A stretch of 5,564 nt of DNA. Origin: an uncultured Mucispirillum sp. (GTDB taxonomy: Bacteria > Chrysiogenota > Deferribacteres > Deferribacterales > Mucispirillaceae). A model generated the notes under the pieces. The model was given only the letters and a program-made list of their open reading frames with translations, was not told the origin of the DNA and did not search any database. The position numbers and the translations under genes were made by a program. The stretch is from assembly GCA_945929285.1 (NCBI GenBank), contig CAMEOC010000089.1, positions 1 through 5,564 on the forward strand. The letters run 5' to 3'. This document shows, piece after piece, positions 1-5,564 of the stretch (its first letter is position 1; each line of letters starts with the position of its first letter).

Positions 1-356
1 CAGGTATTGCTATGAAAGGAAGCTCCGATATTGCTGGCGAAACTGCAGATATTATACTTAATGAAAAAGGTATTGAAAGCCTTTTAGATACAAGAATATT
101 AGGGCAAAACCTGCTTGAAAGAATATCATTTAATAATAAAGTGATAATTGCAGGAAATTCTTTGCTTATTTTGCTTGGGCTTTTAGGGAAGATTACACCT
201 GCAGTTGCTTGTGCTCCTGCGATTCCGTCAGGATGGTTATGAGTAATCTCAGCACAGACTTTAGCAAGGTTTTCACATTCTTCAATTATACATAATACTT
301 TAACTGTTGGTATAAGCATAAACTCTATGAAACCATTAACTAAGGATGAAAAATGA
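1..356 (+). pseudogene. C-terminal end of a P1B-type metal-transporting ATPase, interrupted by an insert with an in-frame stop
   Basis: The gene enters from the left edge; codons begin at position 3. The first residues (GIAMKGSSDIAGETADIIL) are the segment just after the GDGxND hinge of P-type ATPases. A membrane helix follows (about 150-190, IIAGNSLLILLGLLG) and then ITPA. In this family the next stretch is normally a last helix starting xSALLHN.ST and ending NS[ML][KR]P. Here about 80 bp of unrelated sequence intervenes, with TGA at 240-242. The tail SIIHNTLTVGISINSMKP then resumes in the same frame from about 282 and stops at TGA 354-356. Ribosomes stopping at 242 would make a protein lacking the last transmembrane helix, so the product is probably inactive. 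The SISxN/LHN style resembles the CtpC-like (Mn/Zn) branch, but the metal cannot be told from this fragment. The companion HMA2-like gene downstream supports membership of a metal-transport operon. Confidence 0.75.
200..284 (-). other. Reverse-oriented fragment of an ADP-ribosylglycohydrolase gene inserted in the ATPase
   Basis: Read on the minus strand, this segment encodes EECENLAKVCAEI followed by THNHPDGIAGAQATA. This matches the conserved S/THNHPEGIxGAQA core of the ADP-ribosylglycohydrolase (DraG) superfamily. No start codon or remaining domain is present, so it is only a fragment. GC is 37 of 80 bases at 201-280, against 21 of 80 at 61-140 and 19 of 80 at 281-360 on either side. If the ancestral ATPase read ITPAVA-SIIHN, the inserted piece is 210-281 (72 bp, a multiple of three). 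The left edge is uncertain because the DraG-like reading continues a few codons into sequence that also fits the ATPase. I see no terminal inverted repeats or target duplication. It may be a genuine ectopic insertion or an assembly chimera. Confidence 0.65.
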
Positions 357-655
357 TTATAAGTAGTTTTTTTGAAGGCAGAGTTAGGCTTAAAGCCCCT
401 CTTTTTAAAAATAATGATATATGCAATGAAATAAGTAATATTTTACTTGCAACAAACGGTGTGGAAAATGTTACTATAAATAATACCACAGGAAGTATTC
501 TTATTGAATATAACCCTGTAAAAATACCGCTTTTAAAAATAAAAAAAGCTATGCCTTATTTTGAAAAAATAAAAGAAATGTATGATGAATACGAAGATGA
601 AGCCATAGCAGATATTTTATTAATTATTAAAGAAATGGAAAAGCTTTTTAAGTAA
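353..655 (+). CDS. Small HMA2-like metal-associated protein
   Basis: This 100-residue soluble protein has the pattern of the HMA2 domain. It begins with a first strand GRVRLKAP (9-16). A helix over about 22-35 leads to GVENVTINNTTGSILIEYNP (36-55), the usual GVxxVxxNxxTGSxLVxYxP signature, followed by a charged helical C-terminus (57-100). The fold is ferredoxin-like as in copper chaperones, but there is no CxxC (the only Cys is residue 24), so classical Cu(I) binding is unlikely. In other low-GC bacteria such proteins or domains accompany P1B metal ATPases; a partner or regulatory role is inference. The start is supported by AAGGA at 342-346 and by the ATGA overlap with the ATPase stop (353-356), typical of translational coupling. 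With the upstream gene interrupted, coupling may be lost and expression would depend on its own ribosome-binding site. Confidence 0.75.
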   Translation: MIISSFFEGRVRLKAPLFKNNDICNEISNILLATNGVENVTINNTTGSILIEYNPVKIPLLKIKKAMPYFEKIKEMYDEYEDEAIADILLIIKEMEKLFK

Positions 656-679
656 TATGGCAGGGTTTCTGCCATATTA
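653..679. terminator. Bidirectional hairpin between convergent operons
   Basis: Arms TAATATGGCAG (653-663) and CTGCCATATTA (669-679) are perfectly complementary over 11 bp with a 5-nt loop. The left arm starts on the TAA stop of the HMA2-like gene and the right arm ends 2 nt before the csoR stop. Downstream tracts are only moderately U-rich on both strands (ATTATTTTAA on the plus side, ACTTAAAAAGC on the minus side). It may therefore be a weak terminator or an RNA 3'-end stabiliser. Position between two converging genes favours termination in both directions. Confidence 0.7.
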
Positions 680-681
680 CA

Positions 682-942
682 TTATTTTAAAACAGTATCT
701 ATTAACGATGTAAGCTCCCTAAACTTTTCTTCATCATTATTTGCAGAAGCATGACGCACACATGATAAAATATGGGCTTTTAATACTGCCTTGTTTGTTT
801 TGCGGATAATGGCTTCCACAGCAAAAAGCTGGTTGGAAATATCTATACAATACCTGTTATCTTCCATCATACGAATTATACCTTCAATATGACCCTTTGC
901 CGTCTTTAATAAAGGTATTACCGTATCCTTATCTACCATCAT
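682..942 (-). CDS. csoR: CsoR-family copper-sensing transcriptional repressor
   Basis: An 86-residue, all-helical DUF156 protein, the usual length for CsoR. The family pattern is clear: LLKTAKGHIEGIIRMMEDNRYCIDISNQL in the first half (11-39), then KAHILSC. The Cu(I) ligand set Cys-His-Cys is present as C32, H57 and C61. This distinguishes it from RcnR (Ni/Co, which adds an N-terminal His and replaces the last Cys) and from CstR-type persulfide sensors. Known members are dimers or tetramers that bind a GC-rich dyad and let go when Cu(I) binds. The first ATG (942-940) is chosen because GGAG at 951-954 lies 8 nt upstream; a second ATG follows immediately. The start overlaps the copA stop as TAATG, so it is translated from the copA message and probably autoregulates through the operator at 3461-3480. 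Confidence 0.9.
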   Translation of the reverse strand: MMVDKDTVIPLLKTAKGHIEGIIRMMEDNRYCIDISNQLFAVEAIIRKTNKAVLKAHILSCVRHASANNDEEKFRELTSLIDTVLK

Positions 943-3425
943 TATGCTTTCTCCACAGATACAGCCTGAAAACCTGCCTCGTTTACCACATTTAATAACG
1001 CATTTTCATCTACATCTTTTGATAAAACAACTTTAGCATTTTTTGCTTCTAAACTAACTTCTGCAGAAACTACACCATCTACTGAGCTTAATGCTTTTTC
1101 CACAGACATTTTGCAGTGGTTGCAGTTCATTCCGTTTACATTAACAATTACATTCATCTTCTTTACCTCTTGCATATTATATTTTTCTGCCTTAAAGTTT
1201 CGTAACCTTAAAGCGTTTGTTACCACAAATATAGAGCTAAAACTCATGGCAGCAGCTGCTATCATAGGGTTTAATGTAAGCCCGTTATATAAGTAAAATA
1301 CACCAGCTGCCACTGGTATGCCTATAACATTATAGAAAAATGCCCAAAATAAATTCATCTTAATATTTTTAAGCACTGCACTACTTAACTTAATAGCTGT
1401 TACTGCATCTAAAAGATTATTTTTTATTAATACTATATCTGCTGACTGTATAGCCACATCTGTACCTGCACCAATGGCTATACCTAAATCTGCACGCATT
1501 AAAGCAGGTGCATCATTTATACCATCGCCAACCATGGCAACCTTTAAGCCCTTATTCTGTAGCTGCTTAATAACCGCCTCTTTATCCTGAGGCATAAGCT
1601 CAGAATATACATTTTCTATTCCAGCCTGTGCTGCTATATGCTCGGCAGACTGTTTGTTATCTCCTGTTAACATATATACAGCAATATTTTTTTCCTTAAA
1701 CCTTTTAACAGCTTCAATACTTGTTTCCTTAATCACATCTGAAACAAGTATAACACCTATTAACTGGTTACCTTCTGCAATATATACAGGGGCAGAAGTA
1801 TTATCTATATGGCTTTCATTTGCCATATTTTCTACCTGCAGCTCTGCCATAAATTTTGCACTGCCTGCACTGTATTTTATACCTTCTATTTCACAGCTTA
1901 TGCCTAAACCTGCATGAGATATAAAATCTTTACCAGATAACTTTTCTAATGATTTTTCTTCTGCTCTTTTTATAACTGCTTTCGCTATTGGGTGCTCTGA
2001 ATTTTTTTCTAAAGTATATGCTATCTGCAGTAATTTTTCTTCGCTGTATTTATATGATTTTACAGCTTTCACAGACATTTTGCCTTCTGTAATTGTGCCT
2101 GTTTTATCTATGGCTATGGCATTTATGCTGTGTGCCATTTCTAAACTTTCAGCAGATTTTATTAATATACCGTTTTCTGCCCCCCTGCCTGTGCCAACCA
2201 TTAAAGCAACAGGAGTTGCAAGACCTAATGCACATGGGCAGGAAATCACAAGAACTGATATGGCAATAGATAAGGCAAACTCAAAAGACATACCCATAAA
2301 TAACCAGTAAATAGCAGATAATAATGATATGGTAATAACTATCGGCACAAATATACCGCTTATTTTATCCGCTAATTTGGAAATAGGTGCTTTTGAGTTG
2401 GCTGCTTCTTCCACTAAAGATATTATTTGAGAAATAGTTGTATCATTACCAACCTTTAAAACCTTAAATTTAATATAACCTGTTTTATTTATAGTGGCAC
2501 TTATTACTTTATCGCCCACCACCTTATCAACAGGAATACTCTCCCCTGTTATGGTAGACTGGTCTACTGTTGTGCTGCCCTCAATTATTTCACCATCTAC
2601 TGCTATACTGCCCCCAGGCCTTACTACTACAATATCGCCAACCTGAACATCTTCTATAAAAACAGTATATTCTTTACCATTTCTTTCCACAACGGCAGTT
2701 TTTGGTGTTAAATCCATTAATTTTTCCAAAGCCTTGCTTGTTTTTTTCTTTGATTTTGCTTCTAAATATTTACCAAAAGTAATAAATGTTAATATGGTTA
2801 CAGCTGATTCAAAATATAAAGAATGGGTATAAGCCATAACTAAACTGCCATTGGAAACTGCTAAACCATAACCTATTTTATATATGGCATAAATACTATA
2901 TACTATGGCAGCAGATGAACCTAATGCAACAAGAGTATCCATATTAGGTGCACCATTAATTAGTGATTTAAAACCCCTTGTAAAAAATACTCGGTTTATA
3001 AAAACCACAGGTATGGTTAATAAAAATAATGTAAAAACTAAATTGAAACTTTGGTAATACCCTTCAAAAAAAGATATCATAGGTAAACCAATCATAGGAC
3101 CCATTGAAAGATACATTACAGGTATAAAAAATATTAATGAATATTTAAGCCTTTTATTCATTTCATCTAACTCATTTTCAGAGCTTGATTTTTCAACCAT
3201 TTTACTGCTTTCTTTGCTGCCTGCAGCCTGTGCCCCATAACCTGCACCCATAACAGCAGCTATTATATCATTTTGATTTACTGTATCATCATACTCTACA
3301 ACCATACTGTTAGATAGCAGGTTTACATTAACATCCTTCACCCCATCTAACTTGGAAACTGCTTTATATACATGAGCAGAACAGGCAGAACATGTCATAC
3401 CTGTAATATCAAACTTATCCTTCAT
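942..3425 (-). CDS. copA: Copper-exporting P1B-type ATPase CopA with N- and C-terminal HMA domains
   Basis: This 827-residue inner-membrane ATPase pumps Cu(I) out of the cytoplasm. Domains in order: N-terminal HMA with GMTCSAC (C12, C15); linker 66-90; membrane helices in about 94-220; actuator domain with TGES (293-296); helices about 352-412 including the copper-site CPC (396-398); phosphorylation DKTGT (D440); nucleotide-binding HP (478-479); hinge GDGINDAP (633-640); last two helices with YN (698-699) and MSFSS (727-731). CPC, YN and MxxSS together are the Cu(I) (P1B-1) signature. Unusually, a second HMA follows the last helix: GMNCNHC (C768, C771), residues about 757-825, CopZ-like. AGGTG at 3431-3435 sits 5 nt before the ATG. 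It is transcribed from the promoter at 3492-3520, with csoR translated next through TAATG. No frameshift or missing catalytic residue is seen. Specificity for silver as well as copper cannot be excluded. Confidence 0.95.
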   Translation of the reverse strand: MKDKFDITGMTCSACSAHVYKAVSKLDGVKDVNVNLLSNSMVVEYDDTVNQNDIIAAVMGAGYGAQAAGSKESSKMVEKSSSENELDEMNKRLKYSLIFFIPVMYLSMGPMIGLPMISFFEGYYQSFNLVFTLFLLTIPVVFINRVFFTRGFKSLINGAPNMDTLVALGSSAAIVYSIYAIYKIGYGLAVSNGSLVMAYTHSLYFESAVTILTFITFGKYLEAKSKKKTSKALEKLMDLTPKTAVVERNGKEYTVFIEDVQVGDIVVVRPGGSIAVDGEIIEGSTTVDQSTITGESIPVDKVVGDKVISATINKTGYIKFKVLKVGNDTTISQIISLVEEAANSKAPISKLADKISGIFVPIVITISLLSAIYWLFMGMSFEFALSIAISVLVISCPCALGLATPVALMVGTGRGAENGILIKSAESLEMAHSINAIAIDKTGTITEGKMSVKAVKSYKYSEEKLLQIAYTLEKNSEHPIAKAVIKRAEEKSLEKLSGKDFISHAGLGISCEIEGIKYSAGSAKFMAELQVENMANESHIDNTSAPVYIAEGNQLIGVILVSDVIKETSIEAVKRFKEKNIAVYMLTGDNKQSAEHIAAQAGIENVYSELMPQDKEAVIKQLQNKGLKVAMVGDGINDAPALMRADLGIAIGAGTDVAIQSADIVLIKNNLLDAVTAIKLSSAVLKNIKMNLFWAFFYNVIGIPVAAGVFYLYNGLTLNPMIAAAAMSFSSIFVVTNALRLRNFKAEKYNMQEVKKMNVIVNVNGMNCNHCKMSVEKALSSVDGVVSAEVSLEAKNAKVVLSKDVDENALLNVVNEAGFQAVSVEKA
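1155..1170 (-). promoter_or_regulatory. Candidate internal ribosome-binding site and start for a CopZ-like product inside copA
   Basis: On the minus strand AGAGGT (1170-1165) is followed by a 7-nt gap and ATG (1157-1155), which is Met757 of CopA, in frame. Initiation here would give a 71-residue protein (1157-942) starting MNVIVNVNGMNCNHC. That is the normal length and start of a free CopZ copper chaperone. AGAGGT encodes part of MQEVKK in the linker between the last helix and the C-terminal HMA domain, so it could be chance. Internal initiation is an inference from spacing and domain boundary. Confidence 0.4.
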
Positions 3426-3460
3426 TACATCACCTAAAATTCCTTATTTGTAGAAATATA

Positions 3461-3480
3461 CCCTACCCCTAGGTGCAGGG
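3461..3480. promoter_or_regulatory. Probable CsoR operator
   Basis: CCCTACCCCT-AGGTGCAGGG is a 10+10 bp dyad with 8 of 10 symmetric pairs, standing out as a GC-rich island in very A/T-rich surroundings. CsoR operators are typically TACCC/GGGTA-type dyads with a C-tract and G-tract. The site lies about 5-24 nt downstream of the predicted copA start point and upstream of the ribosome-binding site. Bound CsoR would block initiation or early elongation. Assignment rests on motif type and on csoR being in the same operon. Confidence 0.75.
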
Positions 3481-3491
3481 CTTACAGTGTA

Positions 3492-3520
3492 AGTATAATA
3501 ATATTTATTTTGTATGTCAA
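3492..3520 (-). promoter_or_regulatory. Sigma70-type promoter of the copA-csoR operon
   Basis: On the minus strand the -35 box TTGACA (3520-3515) is a perfect consensus. A 17-nt spacer leads to the -10 box TATACT (3497-3492). Transcription should start near 3485, giving a leader of about 60 nt. Such a strong core promoter fits control by a repressor that sits just downstream. Confidence 0.8.
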
Positions 3521-3529
3521 TAAAGTAAT

Positions 3530-3755
3530 TTTTTAAAAATTAGTAATTTTTAGCATATTTTTATAATAAATTTATCTAAAATTTTAAAAATTTTATGATT
3601 TTCCATAATTTTTTACTTATATTTTTGCAAAATTTTACAAAAAACATTATATTTATTTTATCTTTTTATATCAATAAGTTATAAATATATAATAAAATAA
3701 TATACATATATTTTTAAACATTTATAAATAAATATACTATTTTCTAAAAATTTGC
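3530..3755. other. A/T-only intergenic stretch with phased A/T tracts
   Basis: This stretch between the divergent copA and potA promoters holds no gene I can support and is almost free of G and C. From 3547 to 3644 it carries runs of A or T (AATTTTT, AAATTT, AAAATTTT, AAAAAA). Their centres lie near 3549, 3560, 3571, 3582, 3590, 3600, 3611, 3624, 3633 and 3642, i.e. about one per helical turn, as expected for intrinsically curved DNA. A role as an upstream promoter element or as a binding site for a nucleoid protein is inference. Confidence 0.5.
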
Positions 3756-3782
3756 TTGACATATTTAGTAATGAAGTATAAT
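3756..3782 (+). promoter_or_regulatory. Probable promoter of the pot operon
   Basis: TTGACA (3756-3761) and TATAAT (3777-3782) are both perfect consensus boxes, but the spacer is only 15 nt, shorter than the 16-18 preferred. A less perfect -10 (TAATAC, 3779-3784) would give 17 nt. Transcription would begin near 3789, leaving a leader of roughly 27 nt before potA. Confidence 0.65.
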
Positions 3783-3815
3783 ACATTGCTAATTCTTTTT
3801 CAATATAGGTGGTAA

Positions 3816-4919
3816 ATGGAAAAACAAAAAGTTTTGGTTGAATTAAAGCAGGTTAGCAAAAGTTTTGATGGCAAAACTGTTTTAAATAATCTTGATTTGC
3901 AGATTTATAATGGCGAGTTTCTTACTATTTTAGGACCTTCCGGCTGTGGTAAAACCACTACATTAAGGCTTATTGCAGGCTTTGAACATGCAGATAGTGG
4001 TGATATTATATTAAACGGTAAAAGAATAAATAATATACCTGCAAATAATAGAGAAGTTCATACCGTTTTCCAAAACTATGCACTTTTTCCACATATGAGT
4101 GTGTTTGAAAATATTGCCTTTGGTCTTAAAATGCATAAAGTGCCTAAAAATGAAATAAAAGATAAAGTGATGGATGTTTTACACAATGTAAAACTTGAAG
4201 AATTTGTTGATAGAAAACCAAGCCAGCTTTCAGGGGGACAGCAGCAGCGGGTTGCCCTTGCCCGTGCTTTAGTTAATAAACCACTGGTGCTATTGCTTGA
4301 TGAGCCACTTAGTGCATTAGATGCATCTTTAAGGCTAAATATGCAAAAAGAATTAAAACAACTGCAAAGAAAACTAGGTATTACTTTTGTGCTTGTAACC
4401 CATGATAGAGAAGAAGCCCTTTCCATGTCTGATAGAGTAATTGTTATGAACCAAGGGGTTATAGAACAGTGCGGAACACCTAAAAACTTATATGAAGAAC
4501 CAAACTCCATATTTGTGGCAAACTTTATTGGAGATGTAAATATATTAAAAGGGGAAGTGCTTGGCTTTGAAGAAGATTTTGTTAAAGCTAAAGTGGAAGG
4601 CAGAATATGCAATATAAAATCTAAAAAACATCTAGAAATTGGCGAAAAATTTACTCTGCTTTTACGCCCTGAAGATATGAGAATAGAAAAACTTAGCGAA
4701 CACCCTGATACTGAAGGGCTTATGGTTGGAAATATTGAAACAAAAATATATAAAGGTGCTACTTTAGATACTACCATAAAACTTAATAACGGCACTATTA
4801 TTAAAGCCAGTGAGTTTTTTGATGAAGAATATGAAGACTTTGACTATAATATGAATGAAAGAGTTTCTGTTGGCTGGGTTTCTGGCTGGGAGGTTATATT
4901 AAAAGATGAAAGAATATAG
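3816..4919 (+). CDS. potA: Spermidine/putrescine ABC transporter, ATP-binding subunit PotA
   Basis: A 367-residue cytoplasmic ATPase that would energise polyamine import through PotB and PotC. All ABC motifs are intact: Walker A GPSGCGKT (40-47), Q-loop Q86 in FQNYALFPHMSV, signature LSGGQ (138-142), Walker B LVLLLDEP (157-164, catalytic E163), D-loop SALD (166-169) and switch H196. The C-terminal part (about 240-365) is the TOBE regulatory region. EGRICNI, LLLRPEDMRIE, KGATLDTT, SEFFDE and a final GWEVIL follow the E. coli PotA tail closely, which favours PotA over related iron, sulfate or sugar transport ATPases. AGGTGG at 3807-3812 lies 3 nt before the ATG, a tight spacing. Its last 14 nt overlap potB. 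Confidence 0.93.
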   Translation: MEKQKVLVELKQVSKSFDGKTVLNNLDLQIYNGEFLTILGPSGCGKTTTLRLIAGFEHADSGDIILNGKRINNIPANNREVHTVFQNYALFPHMSVFENIAFGLKMHKVPKNEIKDKVMDVLHNVKLEEFVDRKPSQLSGGQQQRVALARALVNKPLVLLLDEPLSALDASLRLNMQKELKQLQRKLGITFVLVTHDREEALSMSDRVIVMNQGVIEQCGTPKNLYEEPNSIFVANFIGDVNILKGEVLGFEEDFVKAKVEGRICNIKSKKHLEIGEKFTLLLRPEDMRIEKLSEHPDTEGLMVGNIETKIYKGATLDTTIKLNNGTIIKASEFFDEEYEDFDYNMNERVSVGWVSGWEVILKDERI

Positions 4920-5564
4920 CCTTTTCCATAAAGTAACCATTGCTATTATTGTCCTATGGCTTTTACTTTTTGCACTTATTCCCAATGTTATTATGTTTGT
5001 AGTAAGCTTTATGGAATATGACAGCTCATCATTTGTAAAAGCTGTTTTCACTCTTGAAAACTATAAGCAGTTTTTTTCAGATGCTTACTTTAAAATATTT
5101 GTAAACTCTTTTAAAATTGCAGCTATTGCTACCCTTTTATGCCTTTTTATTGGCTACCCTTTTGCATATATTCTTGCCCGCTCCAAATCAAAATATAAAG
5201 GAATGCTGGCTCTTTTAGTGGTTATTCCTTACTGGACAAGTGCTTTAATTAGAACTTATGCCATATCTTATATGCTTGCTGCAAACGGCCTTATTAATAC
5301 TATCCTTATAAAAATAGGTATAATTGATGCCCCACTAAAATTATTATACACAGAAGGTGCTGTTATATTTGGCTTTGTATATACTTTACTGCCTTTTATG
5401 ATACTGCCACTTTATGCAACCATTGAAAAGTTTGATTTTAAATATATAGAAGCTGCCCAAGATTTAGGTGCTGGCAAAATTAGAACTTTTTACCACATAA
5501 TACTGCCACTAACCTCCCCTGGTATTATTGCAGGGGTTGTGCTTGTATTTTTACCTGCTTTAGG
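4906..5564 (+). CDS. potB: Spermidine/putrescine ABC transporter permease PotB, cut by the window edge
   Basis: The first 219 residues of an inner-membrane permease; usual length is about 275-285, so roughly 60 residues lie beyond the right edge. Hydrophobic segments appear at about 10-33, 65-90, 99-122, 150-172 and from 204. The cytoplasmic EAA loop is complete: EAAQDLGAGKIRTFYHIILP with E182, G188, I198, L200 and P201, the contact surface for PotA. SFMEYDSSSFVKAVFTLENY, IPYWTSALIRTY, IDAPLKLLYT and YTLLPFMILPLY track E. coli PotB along the length. The start ATG lies inside potA (14-nt overlap), with GGGAGGT at 4888-4894, 11 nt upstream, so it is probably translationally coupled. PotC and PotD are expected downstream. 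Confidence 0.92.
   Translation, partial: MKEYSLFHKVTIAIIVLWLLLFALIPNVIMFVVSFMEYDSSSFVKAVFTLENYKQFFSDAYFKIFVNSFKIAAIATLLCLFIGYPFAYILARSKSKYKGMLALLVVIPYWTSALIRTYAISYMLAANGLINTILIKIGIIDAPLKLLYTEGAVIFGFVYTLLPFMILPLYATIEKFDFKYIEAAQDLGAGKIRTFYHIILPLTSPGIIAGVVLVFLPAL

Noticed and set aside
200..284. Integron cassette, attC site or insertion sequence
   Set aside because: No inverted terminal repeats, no clear target duplication and no recombination-site hairpin; the segment instead reads as part of a protein gene.
196..290. A complete minus-strand ADP-ribosylglycohydrolase gene
   Set aside because: Only about 25-30 codons match. Outside them the minus frame is the complement of well-conserved ATPase sequence, so this is a fragment, not a gene.
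1111..2310. Plus-strand open frames opposite copA
   Set aside because: They are short, lie opposite a fully conserved ATPase gene and show no domain or ribosome-binding site.
3426..3485. Riboswitch in the copA leader
   Set aside because: The leader is only about 60 nt and its one structured part is the operator dyad. I see no known riboswitch core.
3595..3684. 30-codon ATG frame in the A/T-rich intergenic stretch
   Set aside because: No ribosome-binding site, a composition of Phe/Ile/Leu/Asn/Lys typical of random A/T sequence, and no recognisable motif.
4076..4795. Long open frame antisense to potA (minus strand)
   Set aside because: It lies wholly opposite a gene with every ABC motif intact. 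Its translation is Ser/Phe-rich without recognisable domains, as expected of a shadow frame.

Overview
The window is AT-rich bacterial DNA with tightly packed genes, ATGA/TAATG gene junctions and sigma70-type promoters. Its PotA and PotB closely resemble the Gram-negative (E. coli-type) spermidine/putrescine importer. The metal ATPase plus HMA2-like pair is a style I associate with anaerobes such as Clostridia, Fusobacteria or Deferribacterota. A low-GC, probably gut-type anaerobe fits, with Deferribacterota (Mucispirillum-like) a weak favourite. The sequence alone does not settle the phylum.

Layout from left to right. (1) Positions 1-356 (+) hold the C-terminal end of a P1B-type metal-transporting ATPase. 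Its last part is interrupted by a short, GC-richer segment (about 200-284) that carries an in-frame TGA. The reverse complement of this segment encodes the conserved THNHPxG core of an ADP-ribosylglycohydrolase (DraG family). The authentic ATPase tail resumes in the same frame and ends at 356. (2) A small HMA2-like protein (353-655, +) overlaps that stop by ATGA. (3) A perfect 11-bp hairpin (653-679) separates it from the convergent copper operon on the minus strand. (4) The copper operon reads from right to left: copA (3425-942), with a metal-binding domain at each end, then csoR (942-682), joined by TAATG. Its promoter (TTGACA-17-TATACT) and a 20-bp GC-rich dyad that looks like a CsoR operator lie at 3461-3520. 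(5) About 230 bp of nearly pure A/T follows, with helically phased A/T tracts. (6) The polyamine import operon runs rightward: potA (3816-4919) and potB (4906 to the window edge, incomplete).

How it works together. CsoR would sit on its operator just downstream of the copA start site and release it when Cu(I) binds. This induces the CopA exporter and more CsoR (autoregulation). The C-terminal domain of CopA looks like a fused CopZ chaperone. It is preceded in the coding sequence by a good internal ribosome-binding site, so a free chaperone might also be made. PotA powers uptake of spermidine/putrescine through PotB and the PotC/PotD partners expected beyond the right edge.

The strongest anomalies are the reverse-oriented ADP-ribosylglycohydrolase fragment inside the metal ATPase and the possible gene-within-gene CopZ. 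I see no RNA gene, CRISPR array or complete mobile element.
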